Part shown: positions 45,822-53,400 of the stretch, piece by piece
How positions within the stretch are numbered: position 1 is the first letter of the stretch
Layout of the letters: each line of letters starts with the position of its first letter
Assembly (NCBI GenBank): GCA_036388855.1
Contig: DASVRA010000010.1
Coordinates: 1 to 64,000, forward strand
DNA from: DASVRA01 sp036388855
GTDB taxonomy: Bacteria; Pseudomonadota; Alphaproteobacteria; Caulobacterales; Caulobacteraceae
Direction: 5' to 3'
DNA length: 64,000 nucleotides
Translations under genes and position numbers: made by a program
Notes under the pieces: model-generated
What the model was told of the DNA's origin: nothing
The model's input: the letters and a program-made list of their open reading frames with translations, nothing else
The model's database searches: none

Positions 45822-47400
45822 CCGCCAGCGCCAGGCACTTGCCGCCCTTGGCCGCGATGGCCTTGCACGCCGCCTTGGCCTCCTGGGCCGTCATGCCGGT
45901 GAAGCGCGCCCGGTAGACGCCCTTGCCCGACACCTCGGCGTCCGCGTCGGCCAGCTTGCGTCCGTGCGCCTTGGCCATCTTGGTTAGCTGGGCCTTGGCG
46001 TCGTCCTTGCCCTTGAAGGCGCCGACCTGCACAGCCCAGCCGCCCTTGTCCTTCTTGGCCGTCTTCTCGTCCTTGGCGGCGAGCTTTACGTCCTCCGCCT
46101 TGCACGCCTTCTTCGCCTTCGCCCCCTTCGCCTTGGCGCAATCGTCCTTGGCGGCGAGCTTGACCTCCTTCTCTTCGGCCTTGCAGGCCTTCTTCGCCTT
46201 CGCGCCCTTGGCCTTGGCGCAGTCGGCTTCGGCTCGGACCTTGGCGATCTTGTCCAGCGACTCCTTGTCGGCCTTGGCCGCAGCCTTCGCCTTGGCGGTC
46301 GCCTTCGCGGCCGGCTTCGGCTCCGCCATCGCCACCTTCAGCCCGCGCGGAGCGGGGATGCGGGTTTCGCGCGGCGCCGTGCGCGGGATGCTGCGCGCCG
46401 CCGAGGGGCCGGGCACGTCCTGGCTGACCACGATCTTCAGCCCGCGCCCTTCGCCCTCGTCGCCCTGGGCCACCGCCCGCTCCACCGGACCAACCGGCGA
46501 AGGGCCGAACAGGCTCTGGGCCACAGTGATGCTCTCGCCCCGGTCGCGCCGCGCCATCACGGTGAAGCCGGTCTCCAGCAGATTTTGCACGTGGCTGTCG
46601 CGGCTCGATCCCGAGCGCCCGCCCATCACCACCGCGATCAGCCGCCGGTTCCCCCGCATCGCCGAGGCCGCCAGGTTGTAGCCCGAGGCGTTGGTGAACC
46701 CCGTCTTCAGCCCGTCAACGCCCGGCATCGAGTCCAGCAGGTGGTTGTGGTTGCGGATCTGCTGGCCGGCATAGTTGAACCGCCGCTGGCCGAAGTAGCT
46801 GTAGTACTGTGGATGATCCCGCATCACGGCGCGGGACATGATCGCGATGTCGCGCGCGCTCGACAGCTGCCGCTTGTCGGGCAGCCCGGAGGCGTTGACG
46901 AACCGGGTATTGCGCATCCCCAGCTCCTGCGCGCGCAGCGTCATCAGCGCCGCGAACCGGCCCTCGCTGCCGCCCAGGTGCTCGGCCATGGCAACGGCGA
47001 TGTCATTGGCCGACTTCAACGCGATCGCCCGGATGGCGTCGTCGACCATGATCGTCTGCCCCGGCCGCAGGCCCAGCTTGGTCGGCGACATCGACGCCGC
47101 GTGCGCCGAAATGCTGATCCGGTCGGTCAGCTTCAGCTCGCCCCGCTGCAGCGCCTCGAAGGTCAGGTACAGCGTCATCACCTTGGTGATCGACGCCGGA
47201 TAGCGCGGGCTGTCGGCGCTGCGCGAAAACAGCACCTCGCCGGAATTGGCGTCGACCACGATCGCCGCGTAGCGCGCGTCCGCCTGGGCGTACTGGTTGT
47301 ATGGAATCTGCGCCAGGGCAGGCGCGGCCGCGCCGGCTCCCGCACTCAAAGCGATGGCGCAAAGGCCGAGCTTCACCACACGGAGGGCTGGCTTGAACAT
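45811..47400 (-). CDS. D-alanyl-D-alanine carboxypeptidase (PBP5/6-type) with C-terminal SPOR domain
   Basis: 529 residues. Signal peptide to about 30; S11 peptidase domain with SxxK S70-ITK73, SxN S130-AN132 and KTG in DGLKTGFTNASG. A long Lys/Ala-rich linker (about 360-455) contains two near-identical blocks, each DCAKAKGAKAKKACKAE then VKLAAKD. It ends in a SPOR domain (about 455-529, GGWAVQVGAFKGKDDAKAQL) that should bind denuded septal glycan. The protein should trim pentapeptide stems at the division site. The usual PBP5 C-terminal amphipathic anchor is replaced by SPOR. Confidence 0.93.
   Translation of the reverse strand: MFKPALRVVKLGLCAIALSAGAGAAAPALAQIPYNQYAQADARYAAIVVDANSGEVLFSRSADSPRYPASITKVMTLYLTFEALQRGELKLTDRISISAHAASMSPTKLGLRPGQTIMVDDAIRAIALKSANDIAVAMAEHLGGSEGRFAALMTLRAQELGMRNTRFVNASGLPDKRQLSSARDIAIMSRAVMRDHPQYYSYFGQRRFNYAGQQIRNHNHLLDSMPGVDGLKTGFTNASGYNLAASAMRGNRRLIAVVMGGRSGSSRDSHVQNLLETGFTVMARRDRGESITVAQSLFGPSPVGPVERAVAQGDEGEGRGLKIVVSQDVPGPSAARSIPRTAPRETRIPAPRGLKVAMAEPKPAAKATAKAKAAAKADKESLDKIAKVRAEADCAKAKGAKAKKACKAEEKEVKLAAKDDCAKAKGAKAKKACKAEDVKLAAKDEKTAKKDKGGWAVQVGAFKGKDDAKAQLTKMAKAHGRKLADADAEVSGKGVYRARFTGMTAQEAKAACKAIAAKGGKCLALAVNS
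46076..46230 (-). repeat. Coding tandem duplication in the carboxypeptidase linker
   Basis: Two adjacent units of about 75 bases encode the repeated Lys/Ala/Cys blocks of the carboxypeptidase linker. They differ at a few bases and by a two-codon length difference (EEKE against ED before VKLAAKD). This is a coding repeat that could expand or contract by recombination. Confidence 0.75.
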
Positions 47401-47548
47401 GGGTGCCGTCCTGAAACGAGGCGGCCCCCGACGCGCCGCCTTTCCGGGTAAGACCTTGCCGACCACGGCCTTTCCCCAAAGTAAACAACTGGTGACTCCC
47501 CTGCGGCATCAAGTCCGTGGACGATCACGAGCCCGTTATCAGCCGATC

Positions 47549-47565
47549 ATGTTGCAGTGCAGCAT
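47549..47565 (+). promoter_or_regulatory. Palindromic TGC-rich operator upstream of the phasin gene (PhaR-like site)
   Basis: ATGTTGCAGTGCAGCAT is a 17-bp palindrome (reverse complement ATGCTGCACTGCAACAT), imperfect only at one arm pair and the centre. It ends six bases before the -35 hexamer of the phasin promoter. PhaR repressors of alphaproteobacterial phasin genes bind TGC-rich sites of this kind, so PhaR is the likely ligand; this is inferred. Confidence 0.62.
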
Positions 47566-47571
47566 AAATCC

Positions 47572-47601
47572 TTGACTCGGCCTTCGCAGGCGCCATATAC
47601 G
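47572..47601 (+). promoter_or_regulatory. Sigma-70-type promoter of the phasin gene
   Basis: TTGACT (47572-47577) and TATACG (47596-47601) are separated by 18 bases and lie about 65 bases upstream of the phasin ATG. The -35 directly follows the palindromic operator. Among intergenic regions of this window it is the clearest housekeeping-type promoter by eye. Confidence 0.6.
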
Positions 47602-47663
47602 CTGCCTGACGATGCGCCGCGCGAAGAGCGTGGCTCCCAACCGACGCACCAGGAGATCATCCC

Positions 47664-48119
47664 ATGGCGAACGCCAACCAGACTGCCAAGACCGCGGCCG
47701 ACACCGCCGCGGACACCATGAGGGCCAACGCCGACGCCGGCCGCGACATGTTCCGCAAGGGCGTCGACGGCTCTCTTAACGCCTTCGGCGAACTGAACAC
47801 CCAGTCCAAGCGCAACTTGGAAGCCTTCGCGGATTCCGCCGCCGTCGCCACCGACGTCGCGCAGAAGCTGAGCGCCCAGGCCGCCGCCTACGGCCGCAAG
47901 GCCATGGAAGACCAAGTCGCCGTGGCCAAGCAACTGGCCGGCGCCAAGACCTTCCAGGAAGCCTTCGAGATCCAGTCCGGTTACGCCAAGTCGGCCATGG
48001 ACCAGTACCTGGCCGAGGCCAACCGCTGGACCGAGACGATGACCGACGCCACCGTCCGCGCGTGGCAGCCGATCAACGACCGCATGTCCGCGGCCGTTTC
48101 CCAAGTCAACGCGCGCTGA
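47664..48119 (+). CDS. Phasin family protein
   Basis: 151 residues, almost entirely amphipathic helix and Ala-rich, with the phasin_2 pattern: ADAGRDMFRKGVDGSLNAFGELNTQSKRNLEAFADSA (described here as residues 25-61), VAVAKQLAGAKTFQEAFEIQ and YAKSAMDQYLAEANRWTE. It coats polyhydroxyalkanoate granules. ATG 47664 has AGGAGAT upstream (AGGAG at about 47651). It is monocistronic, between a PhaR-like operator and a strong terminator. Confidence 0.92.
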   Translation: MANANQTAKTAADTAADTMRANADAGRDMFRKGVDGSLNAFGELNTQSKRNLEAFADSAAVATDVAQKLSAQAAAYGRKAMEDQVAVAKQLAGAKTFQEAFEIQSGYAKSAMDQYLAEANRWTETMTDATVRAWQPINDRMSAAVSQVNAR

Positions 48120-48150
48120 TCCTCCCCCACCCCAAGCGCGCTTGACCGAG

Positions 48151-48180
48151 GGCCCGGGCAGCAATGCCCGGGCCCTTTTC
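48151..48180 (+). terminator. Rho-independent terminator of the phasin gene
   Basis: A perfect 10-bp GC stem GGGCCCGGGC/GCCCGGGCCC (48151-48160 and 48167-48176) closes an AGCAAT loop and is followed by TTTT. It lies 31 bases after the phasin stop. Confidence 0.93.
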
Positions 48181-48300
48181 CTTTGGGTTCGTCTCGGAAA
48201 ATCTGCGATCATAGTATTTAGAAAAACATTTATCTTATAAACGCAGTTAATTCTCGTTACCCGTAGTTGTTGCCCCTATTGTAAGATCTCCATGGCTCAA

Positions 48301-48318
48301 TCCCCACGTCACTGGGGA
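48301..48318 (+). promoter_or_regulatory. Hairpin masking the ribosome-binding site of the first SGNH-RTX gene
   Basis: TCCCCA (48301-48306) pairs with TGGGGA (48313-48318) around a CGTCAC loop. The 3' arm contains most of the Shine-Dalgarno GGGGAG, which sits seven bases before ATG 48326. The same layout with different sequence precedes the paralogue at 49768-49785. The 5' leader is AT-rich (about 32% GC in 48181-48240). Confidence 0.55.
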
Positions 48319-48325
48319 GTGGGCA

Positions 48326-49528
48326 ATGGGACTCGCGGCCAAGCAGCCTTACGGGCAGCAGATGACGGACTGGCAGGCGATCACGTCTGAAATGTCCTCC
48401 ACCGGCTTCACCGGCTCCACGATGGTGTTCGGTGACAGCCGCGCCAAGGGTCCCAGCTTGTCCAACTGGAAGGCCATTGGCCTGGCGCCCGCGCGCATGG
48501 CTGTCGGCGGCTTGACCGCCGAGCAGATCCTCTGGACCATCCAGCACACCGACCCCGCCTGGACCGCCAACGTCAAGGAGGTCTTCCTTTCGGCGGGGGC
48601 CAACAATTTCAAGAACGTATTCGCCTCCAGCGACAACATCGCCGCCGCCGCCTTCCAGTGCGTGAAGGCGATCCACAAGCTGATTCCCGGCGCGCAGGTC
48701 TACTACGTCGAGATCTTCGAAGGCGCGGTGCAGCAGGGCGACAGCGAGGACTCCAGGCAGGCTGAGGTCAACCAGGCGATGAAGGCCCATACGGAGCGGT
48801 ATTTCCATTATGTGGAGCTGCCGCCGTTGGATCCCTTCGACTCTACCGTCTACAAGCCGGACCACTTCCACCTGACGTCCTACGGCAACGGCAATGTGCT
48901 GATGCCGGCGATTCAGCAGGTCCGCGGCCTCGTCGGCCGCGGTTCGGACACCGCCGACGCCGCCGAGCCCCTGCGCCTGGGCGAGGGCGAGGTCACCGGT
49001 CACGGCGGCGACGGCGCCGACGCCATCTACGGCAACGCGATCGCCAACCGTTTGCTGGGCGCCGCCGGAAAGGACCTCTTGGTCGCCGCCGCCGGCGACG
49101 ACTTGCTGGAGGGCGGCGCCGGCGGCGACCGCCTCTACGGCGGCGAGGGCCGCGACCGGACCGAAGGCGGCAAGGGCGCGGACCTGCTGGTCGGCGGCGC
49201 CGGCCGCGACCTACTGACCGGCGGCCACGGCGCCGACGTGTTCCGCTTCACCGCCCTGACCGACGGCGGCGACCTGATCCGCGACTTCAATCCGGCCGAA
49301 GGGGACCGCGTGGACCTTTCCTGGATCGACGCCGACGTCCACCGCGACGGCGACCAGCACTTCCGCTTCGCCGAGGCCTTCACCGGCCGGGCCGGCCAAG
49401 CGGTGCTGACCTACGACGCGGCCCGCGACCGCACCCTGCTGCAACTCGACGTGGACGGAGACGCTCGAGCCGACTTCGTCCTGCACATAGACGGCCACGC
49501 AGGCCCCGATGCCGGCTGGGTACTCTAG
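48326..49528 (+). CDS. SGNH-hydrolase-like domain fused to RTX repeats (copy 1)
   Basis: 400 residues without a signal peptide. Residues 1-205 carry SGNH/GDSL hydrolase blocks: block I VFGDSRAKG with Ser38, block II Gly in GGLTAEQI, block III G91-A-N93-N, block V D179-HF-H182. Residues about 220-300 are RTX nonapeptides (GGAGGDRLYGGEGRD, GGKGADLLVGGAGRD). A C-terminal domain (about 300-400) ending DAGWVL resembles a type I secretion signal. The catalytic set looks complete. An exported esterase or glycan deacetylase is plausible. A paralogue follows in tandem. No HlyB/HlyD genes are nearby. Confidence 0.83.
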   Translation: MGLAAKQPYGQQMTDWQAITSEMSSTGFTGSTMVFGDSRAKGPSLSNWKAIGLAPARMAVGGLTAEQILWTIQHTDPAWTANVKEVFLSAGANNFKNVFASSDNIAAAAFQCVKAIHKLIPGAQVYYVEIFEGAVQQGDSEDSRQAEVNQAMKAHTERYFHYVELPPLDPFDSTVYKPDHFHLTSYGNGNVLMPAIQQVRGLVGRGSDTADAAEPLRLGEGEVTGHGGDGADAIYGNAIANRLLGAAGKDLLVAAAGDDLLEGGAGGDRLYGGEGRDRTEGGKGADLLVGGAGRDLLTGGHGADVFRFTALTDGGDLIRDFNPAEGDRVDLSWIDADVHRDGDQHFRFAEAFTGRAGQAVLTYDAARDRTLLQLDVDGDARADFVLHIDGHAGPDAGWVL

Positions 49529-49787
49529 GGAGCGCCGCGCGCGTACGCCTCTCTCTGTTCCTGATCCCGCCCGCGGCTCAGGCCCGGACACGGCTCTATA
49601 TCACGGCCGCCGGGCGCCATTTCATGCCTCGCCACTCCAGAGAAGAGTGAAAAAGAAGCTTGATTCCTTCTTACTAGTTGCGCGCGCTGCCTTAAATATC
49701 CCAAGTACGGTTAAATCCCATTACCAATACTCTTTGATTATATTATAACGCCCATCTCGATATTCTTCCTCGTAGTTTAGCGAGGGG
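49529..49787. other. Intergenic leader between the two SGNH-RTX genes
   Basis: No gene is visible in these 259 bases. The proximal part is GC-rich; 49640-49765 is AT-rich and must hold the promoter of copy 2 (for example TATATTATAA near 49738-49748). The last 20 bases form the hairpin over the ribosome-binding site. Confidence 0.6.
49768..49785 (+). promoter_or_regulatory. Hairpin masking the ribosome-binding site of the second SGNH-RTX gene
   Basis: CCTCG (49768-49772) pairs with CGAGG (49781-49785) across an 8-base loop. The 3' arm overlaps the Shine-Dalgarno GAGGGG (49782-49787). That site is abutting ATG 49788 but well spaced for the in-frame ATG at 49794. Together with the matching hairpin at copy 1 it suggests structure-controlled translation. 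Confidence 0.5.
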
Positions 49788-51065
49788 ATGATCATGCCGA
49801 TCCGCGCCGTGCAGCCGAAAGGCGGCCATTGGGACGCCTGGCAGAAGAACGTCGCGCTCTATTCGAGCACGGGCTACGACGGGACATCGATGGTGTTCGG
49901 CGACAGCCGCGCCAAGGGCGTGAGCAAGTCGGACTGGGCGACCATCGGCCAGACGCCGGCCCGCCTGGCAGTTGGCGGAATGACCGCAGAAGAGGTGCTC
50001 TGGACCATCCAGCACACCGATCCCGCCTGGATGAAGAACGTCAAGGAGGTGTTCATCTCCGCCGGCGGCAACAACTTGGACAAGCTGCTTCCCAACGCAT
50101 CGAAAACCGCCGCCGCGGTCCAGGAATGCATCAAGACGATCCACCAGCTGATGCCAGGGGCGCAGGTCCACTACATCGAGTTTTACGAGGCCGGCGACGT
50201 CGGCCTCACCGATGCGGCGATCGAGTTCAACCACCTGATGGACGCCGCCCAGGAGCAGCTGGCCTACCATTACGTGGAGTTGCCGCCGCTCGATCCGAGC
50301 GACAGGACCATCTACGACGCCGCCGGCCTCCACCTGAATTCGAATGGTGTGCGCACCGTGCTGCTGCCGGCGATTCAGGCATCGCGCGCGCTCGGCGACA
50401 GCTATGTCCACGCCTTTGACCAGACCGACACCGGCGGGGGCTGGGACTGGGGCGGGTTGGGCGGCCGCGGACACCAGGCGGACAGCGCCGGCCAAACCTT
50501 GGAGACCCGCCAGCTCGCCGCGGCCGAGATCACCGGCTTCGGCGGCGGTGACCAGGACGTCCTCTACGGCAACGAACTCGGCAACCGGCTCTTCGGCGGC
50601 GCGGGCGGCGATGTGCTGGCTGGCGACCTCGGGCGCGACCGCCTTGCCGGGCAGTCCGGCGCCGATCGTCTGTTTGGCGGCGACGGCGGCGATCATCTGG
50701 CAGGAGGCGCGGGCGCCGACCTGCTGATCGGCGGCGCCGGCCGGGACGTGTTGAGCGGCGGCCGCGGCGCCGATGTCTTCATGTTCACCGCGCTCACGGA
50801 CAAGGGCGACGTGATCCGTGACTTCAGCGCCGCCGAACACGACCTGATCGACCTGTCGCTGCTAGACGCCAATTCGTTGAAGGAAGGGAACCAGGCCCTA
50901 CGCTTCGTCGAAGCCTTCACCGGTCATGCGGGCCAGGCGCTGCTCACTTATCAGGAAGTTCGCGACCGGACCTTGCTCCAACTTGACGTGGACGGAGATG
51001 CGCGCGCCGACTTCACCCTGCGCATCAACGGTTGCGTGAGTTCCGCGGACGGTTTCGTTCTCTAG
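49788..51065 (+). CDS. SGNH-hydrolase-like domain fused to RTX repeats (copy 2, altered active site)
   Basis: 425 residues from ATG 49788; ribosome-site spacing favours ATG 49794 (423 residues). It is a paralogue of the preceding gene with the same blocks: Ser40 in VFGDSRAKG, GGMTAEEV, G93-G-N95-N, and His182 in AAGLHLN. At the position of the copy 1 catalytic Asp (179) there is Ala; the nearest Asp is 177. RTX repeats (about 250-320, GGAGGDVLAGDLGRD, GGDGGDHLAGGAGAD) and a C-terminal region ending SADGFVL follow. No signal peptide; type I secretion is inferred. It may be catalytically altered or inactive. Confidence 0.82.
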   Translation: MIMPIRAVQPKGGHWDAWQKNVALYSSTGYDGTSMVFGDSRAKGVSKSDWATIGQTPARLAVGGMTAEEVLWTIQHTDPAWMKNVKEVFISAGGNNLDKLLPNASKTAAAVQECIKTIHQLMPGAQVHYIEFYEAGDVGLTDAAIEFNHLMDAAQEQLAYHYVELPPLDPSDRTIYDAAGLHLNSNGVRTVLLPAIQASRALGDSYVHAFDQTDTGGGWDWGGLGGRGHQADSAGQTLETRQLAAAEITGFGGGDQDVLYGNELGNRLFGGAGGDVLAGDLGRDRLAGQSGADRLFGGDGGDHLAGGAGADLLIGGAGRDVLSGGRGADVFMFTALTDKGDVIRDFSAAEHDLIDLSLLDANSLKEGNQALRFVEAFTGHAGQALLTYQEVRDRTLLQLDVDGDARADFTLRINGCVSSADGFVL

Positions 51066-51207
51066 GAGTAGCCACCCAGCCTAGGGTTGCTCACACCGTC
51101 TACCGTCCTTTGGTCAGTACGCCGATGGCTTGATTTGTAAGCAGCAGCCGACTATCTCGCCCGCATCACACACGCAGACGTGGGCTTAGGCGGGGAGACA
51201 TCCTGCT

Positions 51208-51266
51208 TTCGTCCGTTCCGAGGCCGGTTCAGTCGGCTTTTTCGTCTGCGGAGGCCATCGGACGAA
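51208..51266 (+). promoter_or_regulatory. Structured leader of rpsB
   Basis: TTCGTCCG (51208-51215) is the exact complement of CGGACGAA (51259-51266), and GGCC (51222-51225) can pair with GGCC (51253-51256) inside it. The 3' strand runs into the AAAGGA ribosome-binding site of rpsB (51265-51270). This is a candidate autoregulatory mRNA structure for S2. Nothing else is visible in 51066-51276. Confidence 0.45.
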
Positions 51267-51276
51267 AGGACACCAC

Positions 51277-52278
51277 GTGGCTCTTCCTGAATTCTCCATG
51301 CGCAGCCTGCTCGAGGCAGGCGCCCACTTCGGTCACCAGACCCACCGCTGGAACCCGAAGATGGAGCGCTACATCTTCGGCTCGCGCGCCAACATCCACA
51401 TCATCGACCTTTCCCAGTCGATCCCGCTGCTGCACCAGGCGCTGCTGGCGGTGCGCGAGGTCGCGGCCAAGGGCGGGCGGGTGCTGTTCGTCGGCACCAA
51501 GCGCCAGGCCTCCGACCCGGTGGCGGAAGCGGCCAAGCGCTGCGCCCAGTATTACGTCAACCACCGCTGGCTCGGCGGCACCCTGACCAACTGGCGCACG
51601 GTGTCGGGCTCGATCGCGCGGCTGCGCGAGTTGGAGGGCCTGCTGGAGGGAGGCGGCGAGGGCAGGGTCAAGAAGGAGCTGCTGCAGTTGACCCGCGAGC
51701 GCGACAAGCTGGAGCTGAGCCTCGGCGGCATCAAGGACATGGGCTCCATCCCCGACATCATGTTCGTGATCGACACCAACAAGGAGGCCATCGCCATCCA
51801 AGAGGCGCGCAAGCTGAACATCCCGGTGGCGGCAATCCTCGACACCAACTCCAACCCCGACGGGATCACCTATCCGATCCCCGGCAACGACGACGCCGCG
51901 CGCGCGCTGCAGCTCTATTGCGACCTGGTCGCCGACTCGGTGATCGACGGGCTGGCCGCCGGCCAAGCCGCCTCGGGCGTGGATCTGGGCGCCGCCGAAG
52001 CGCCGAACGAGCCGGCGCTGCGCAAGGGCGCGGGCCGTCCGGCCAAGGCGGCTCCGGCGGCCGCGGCTCCGGCGGCTGAAACCGTTCCCGCAGAGGCCGC
52101 GCCGCAGGTCGAGCCGGTGCAGGACAGCGCCACTGCCGCCCTGCCGGTGAGCGAGACCGACGGCCCGGCGGCCGAGCTGGAGGCCGAGGGCCAGGCGCCC
52201 GTCGTCGAAAGCTCCGCCGAGCTTGCAGAGGCGCCCGCCGAAGCCGCCGAGCCCGAGACGGCCGACGCCCAGGCTTAA
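51277..52278 (+). CDS. rpsB: 30S ribosomal protein S2 with long C-terminal extension
   Basis: S2 binds the head-body junction of the small subunit. 333 residues: a standard S2 core (about 1-228) with EAGAHFGHQTHRWNPKM at the N-terminus, RWLGGTLTNW, and FVIDTNKEAIAIQEA; then about 105 extra residues rich in Ala, Glu and Pro, low in complexity and probably disordered. The GTG start at 51277 has AAAGGA seven bases upstream. It heads the rpsB-tsf operon. Confidence 0.96.
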   Translation: MALPEFSMRSLLEAGAHFGHQTHRWNPKMERYIFGSRANIHIIDLSQSIPLLHQALLAVREVAAKGGRVLFVGTKRQASDPVAEAAKRCAQYYVNHRWLGGTLTNWRTVSGSIARLRELEGLLEGGGEGRVKKELLQLTRERDKLELSLGGIKDMGSIPDIMFVIDTNKEAIAIQEARKLNIPVAAILDTNSNPDGITYPIPGNDDAARALQLYCDLVADSVIDGLAAGQAASGVDLGAAEAPNEPALRKGAGRPAKAAPAAAAPAAETVPAEAAPQVEPVQDSATAALPVSETDGPAAELEAEGQAPVVESSAELAEAPAEAAEPETADAQA

Positions 52279-52280
52279 GT

Positions 52281-52299
52281 CGAGCCGCCAAGCGGCTCG
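52281..52299 (+). terminator. Hairpin between rpsB and tsf (weak terminator or processing site)
   Basis: CGAGCCGC (52281-52288) and GCGGCTCG (52292-52299) form a perfect 8-bp stem with a CAA loop just after the rpsB stop, followed by TTCGTTC rather than a clean T-run. It probably attenuates or protects transcripts, since tsf follows 63 bases later without a clear promoter. Confidence 0.5.
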
Positions 52300-52361
52300 T
52301 TCGTTCAACTCCCGTGGTCCGGCGCCATGCGCGCCGGGCCCACACTCATTGGAGACACCCC

Positions 52362-53294
52362 ATGGCGGAGATCACCGCTACCCTTGTCAAGGAACTGCGC
52401 GAGAAGTCTGGCGCGGGCATGATGGACTGCAAGAAGGCGCTGCAGGAGAACGCAGGCGACGTCGAGCAGTCGATGGACTGGCTGCGCACCAAGGGCCTCA
52501 GCAAGGCCGCCAAGAAGTCCGACCGCGCCGCCGCCGAGGGCCTGATCGCCGCGGCGGTCAAGGAGGACGGCCGCGCCATGACCGCCGTGCTGATCGAGCT
52601 GAACGCCGAGACCGACTTCGTCGCGCGCAACGAGCTGTTCCAGGCCGCCGCCCGCAAAGCCGCGCGCGCCGCGCTCGACGTGGACGACGTGCAGGCGCTG
52701 AACGACGCCGGGCTGGACGACGGCGACACGGTGGGCGACCTGGTCACCAATCTGATCGCCACCATCGGCGAGAACATGCTGGTGCGGCGCATGGCCAAGC
52801 TGCAGGTCGCCTCCGGCGCCGTGGCCACCTACATCCACAACGCCGCCGCGCCGGACCTGGGCCGCATCGGCGTGCTGGTGGCGCTGGAGAGCGACGGCGA
52901 GAAGTCCAAGCTGATCGAACTCGGGCGCAAGATCGCCATGCACGTGGCCGCCACCCAACCCCTGTCGCTCTCGACCGACGACCTCGACCCGGCGGCGGTG
53001 GAGCGCGAGCGCGCGATCTTCTCCGAGCAAGCCCAGGCGTCCGGCAAGCCCGCCGGCGTGATCGAGAAGATGGTCGAGGGGCGCCTGCGCAAGTTCTACG
53101 AGGAAGTGGTGCTGACCAAGCAGGCCTTCGTCATGAACCCCGACCAGACGGTCGAGCAGCTGGTCGAGTCCTCCGCCAAGGAAATCGGCTCGCAGGTGCG
53201 CCTGGCGGGTTTCACCCGACTGGCGCTGGGTGAAGGCGTGGAAAAGAAGACCGACGACTTCGCCGCCGAAGTGGCGTCGATGACGGCCGGCTGA
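52362..53294 (+). CDS. tsf: Elongation factor Ts
   Basis: Guanine-nucleotide exchange factor for EF-Tu. 310 residues: the EF-Ts signature LREKSGAGMMDCKKALQE at about 11-28, TDFVARNELF in the core, and C-terminal dimerisation repeats. ATG 52362 has GGAGAC upstream. The usual partner of rpsB; a strong terminator follows. Confidence 0.97.
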   Translation: MAEITATLVKELREKSGAGMMDCKKALQENAGDVEQSMDWLRTKGLSKAAKKSDRAAAEGLIAAAVKEDGRAMTAVLIELNAETDFVARNELFQAAARKAARAALDVDDVQALNDAGLDDGDTVGDLVTNLIATIGENMLVRRMAKLQVASGAVATYIHNAAAPDLGRIGVLVALESDGEKSKLIELGRKIAMHVAATQPLSLSTDDLDPAAVERERAIFSEQAQASGKPAGVIEKMVEGRLRKFYEEVVLTKQAFVMNPDQTVEQLVESSAKEIGSQVRLAGFTRLALGEGVEKKTDDFAAEVASMTAG

Positions 53295-53320
53295 ACCTAA
53301 CTCGGTAGTCCGAGCATTGG

Positions 53321-53354
53321 CCGCCGATCCCGCTTCTTGGGGTCGGCGGTTTTT
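53321..53354 (+). terminator. Rho-independent terminator after tsf
   Basis: CCGCCGATCCC (53321-53331) pairs with GGGGTCGGCGG (53339-53349), one G-T wobble, followed by TTTTT. It separates rpsB-tsf from pyrH, which begins 47 bases later. Confidence 0.88.
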
Positions 53355-53400
53355 CCATGCGCCCTTGCCCGCCGCGCCGTAGCGCGCATAAACCGGCGCC

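Noticed and set aside
48241..48260. CtrA box (TTAA-N7-TTAA) in the AT-rich leader of the first SGNH-RTX gene
   Set aside because: TTAATTCTCGTTAC has the first half-site but the second is absent at the required spacing.
51223..51242. GCCG..CGGC plus TTTTT in the rpsB leader as a terminator
   Set aside because: The stem is only four pairs; it is more easily explained as part of the larger leader fold.
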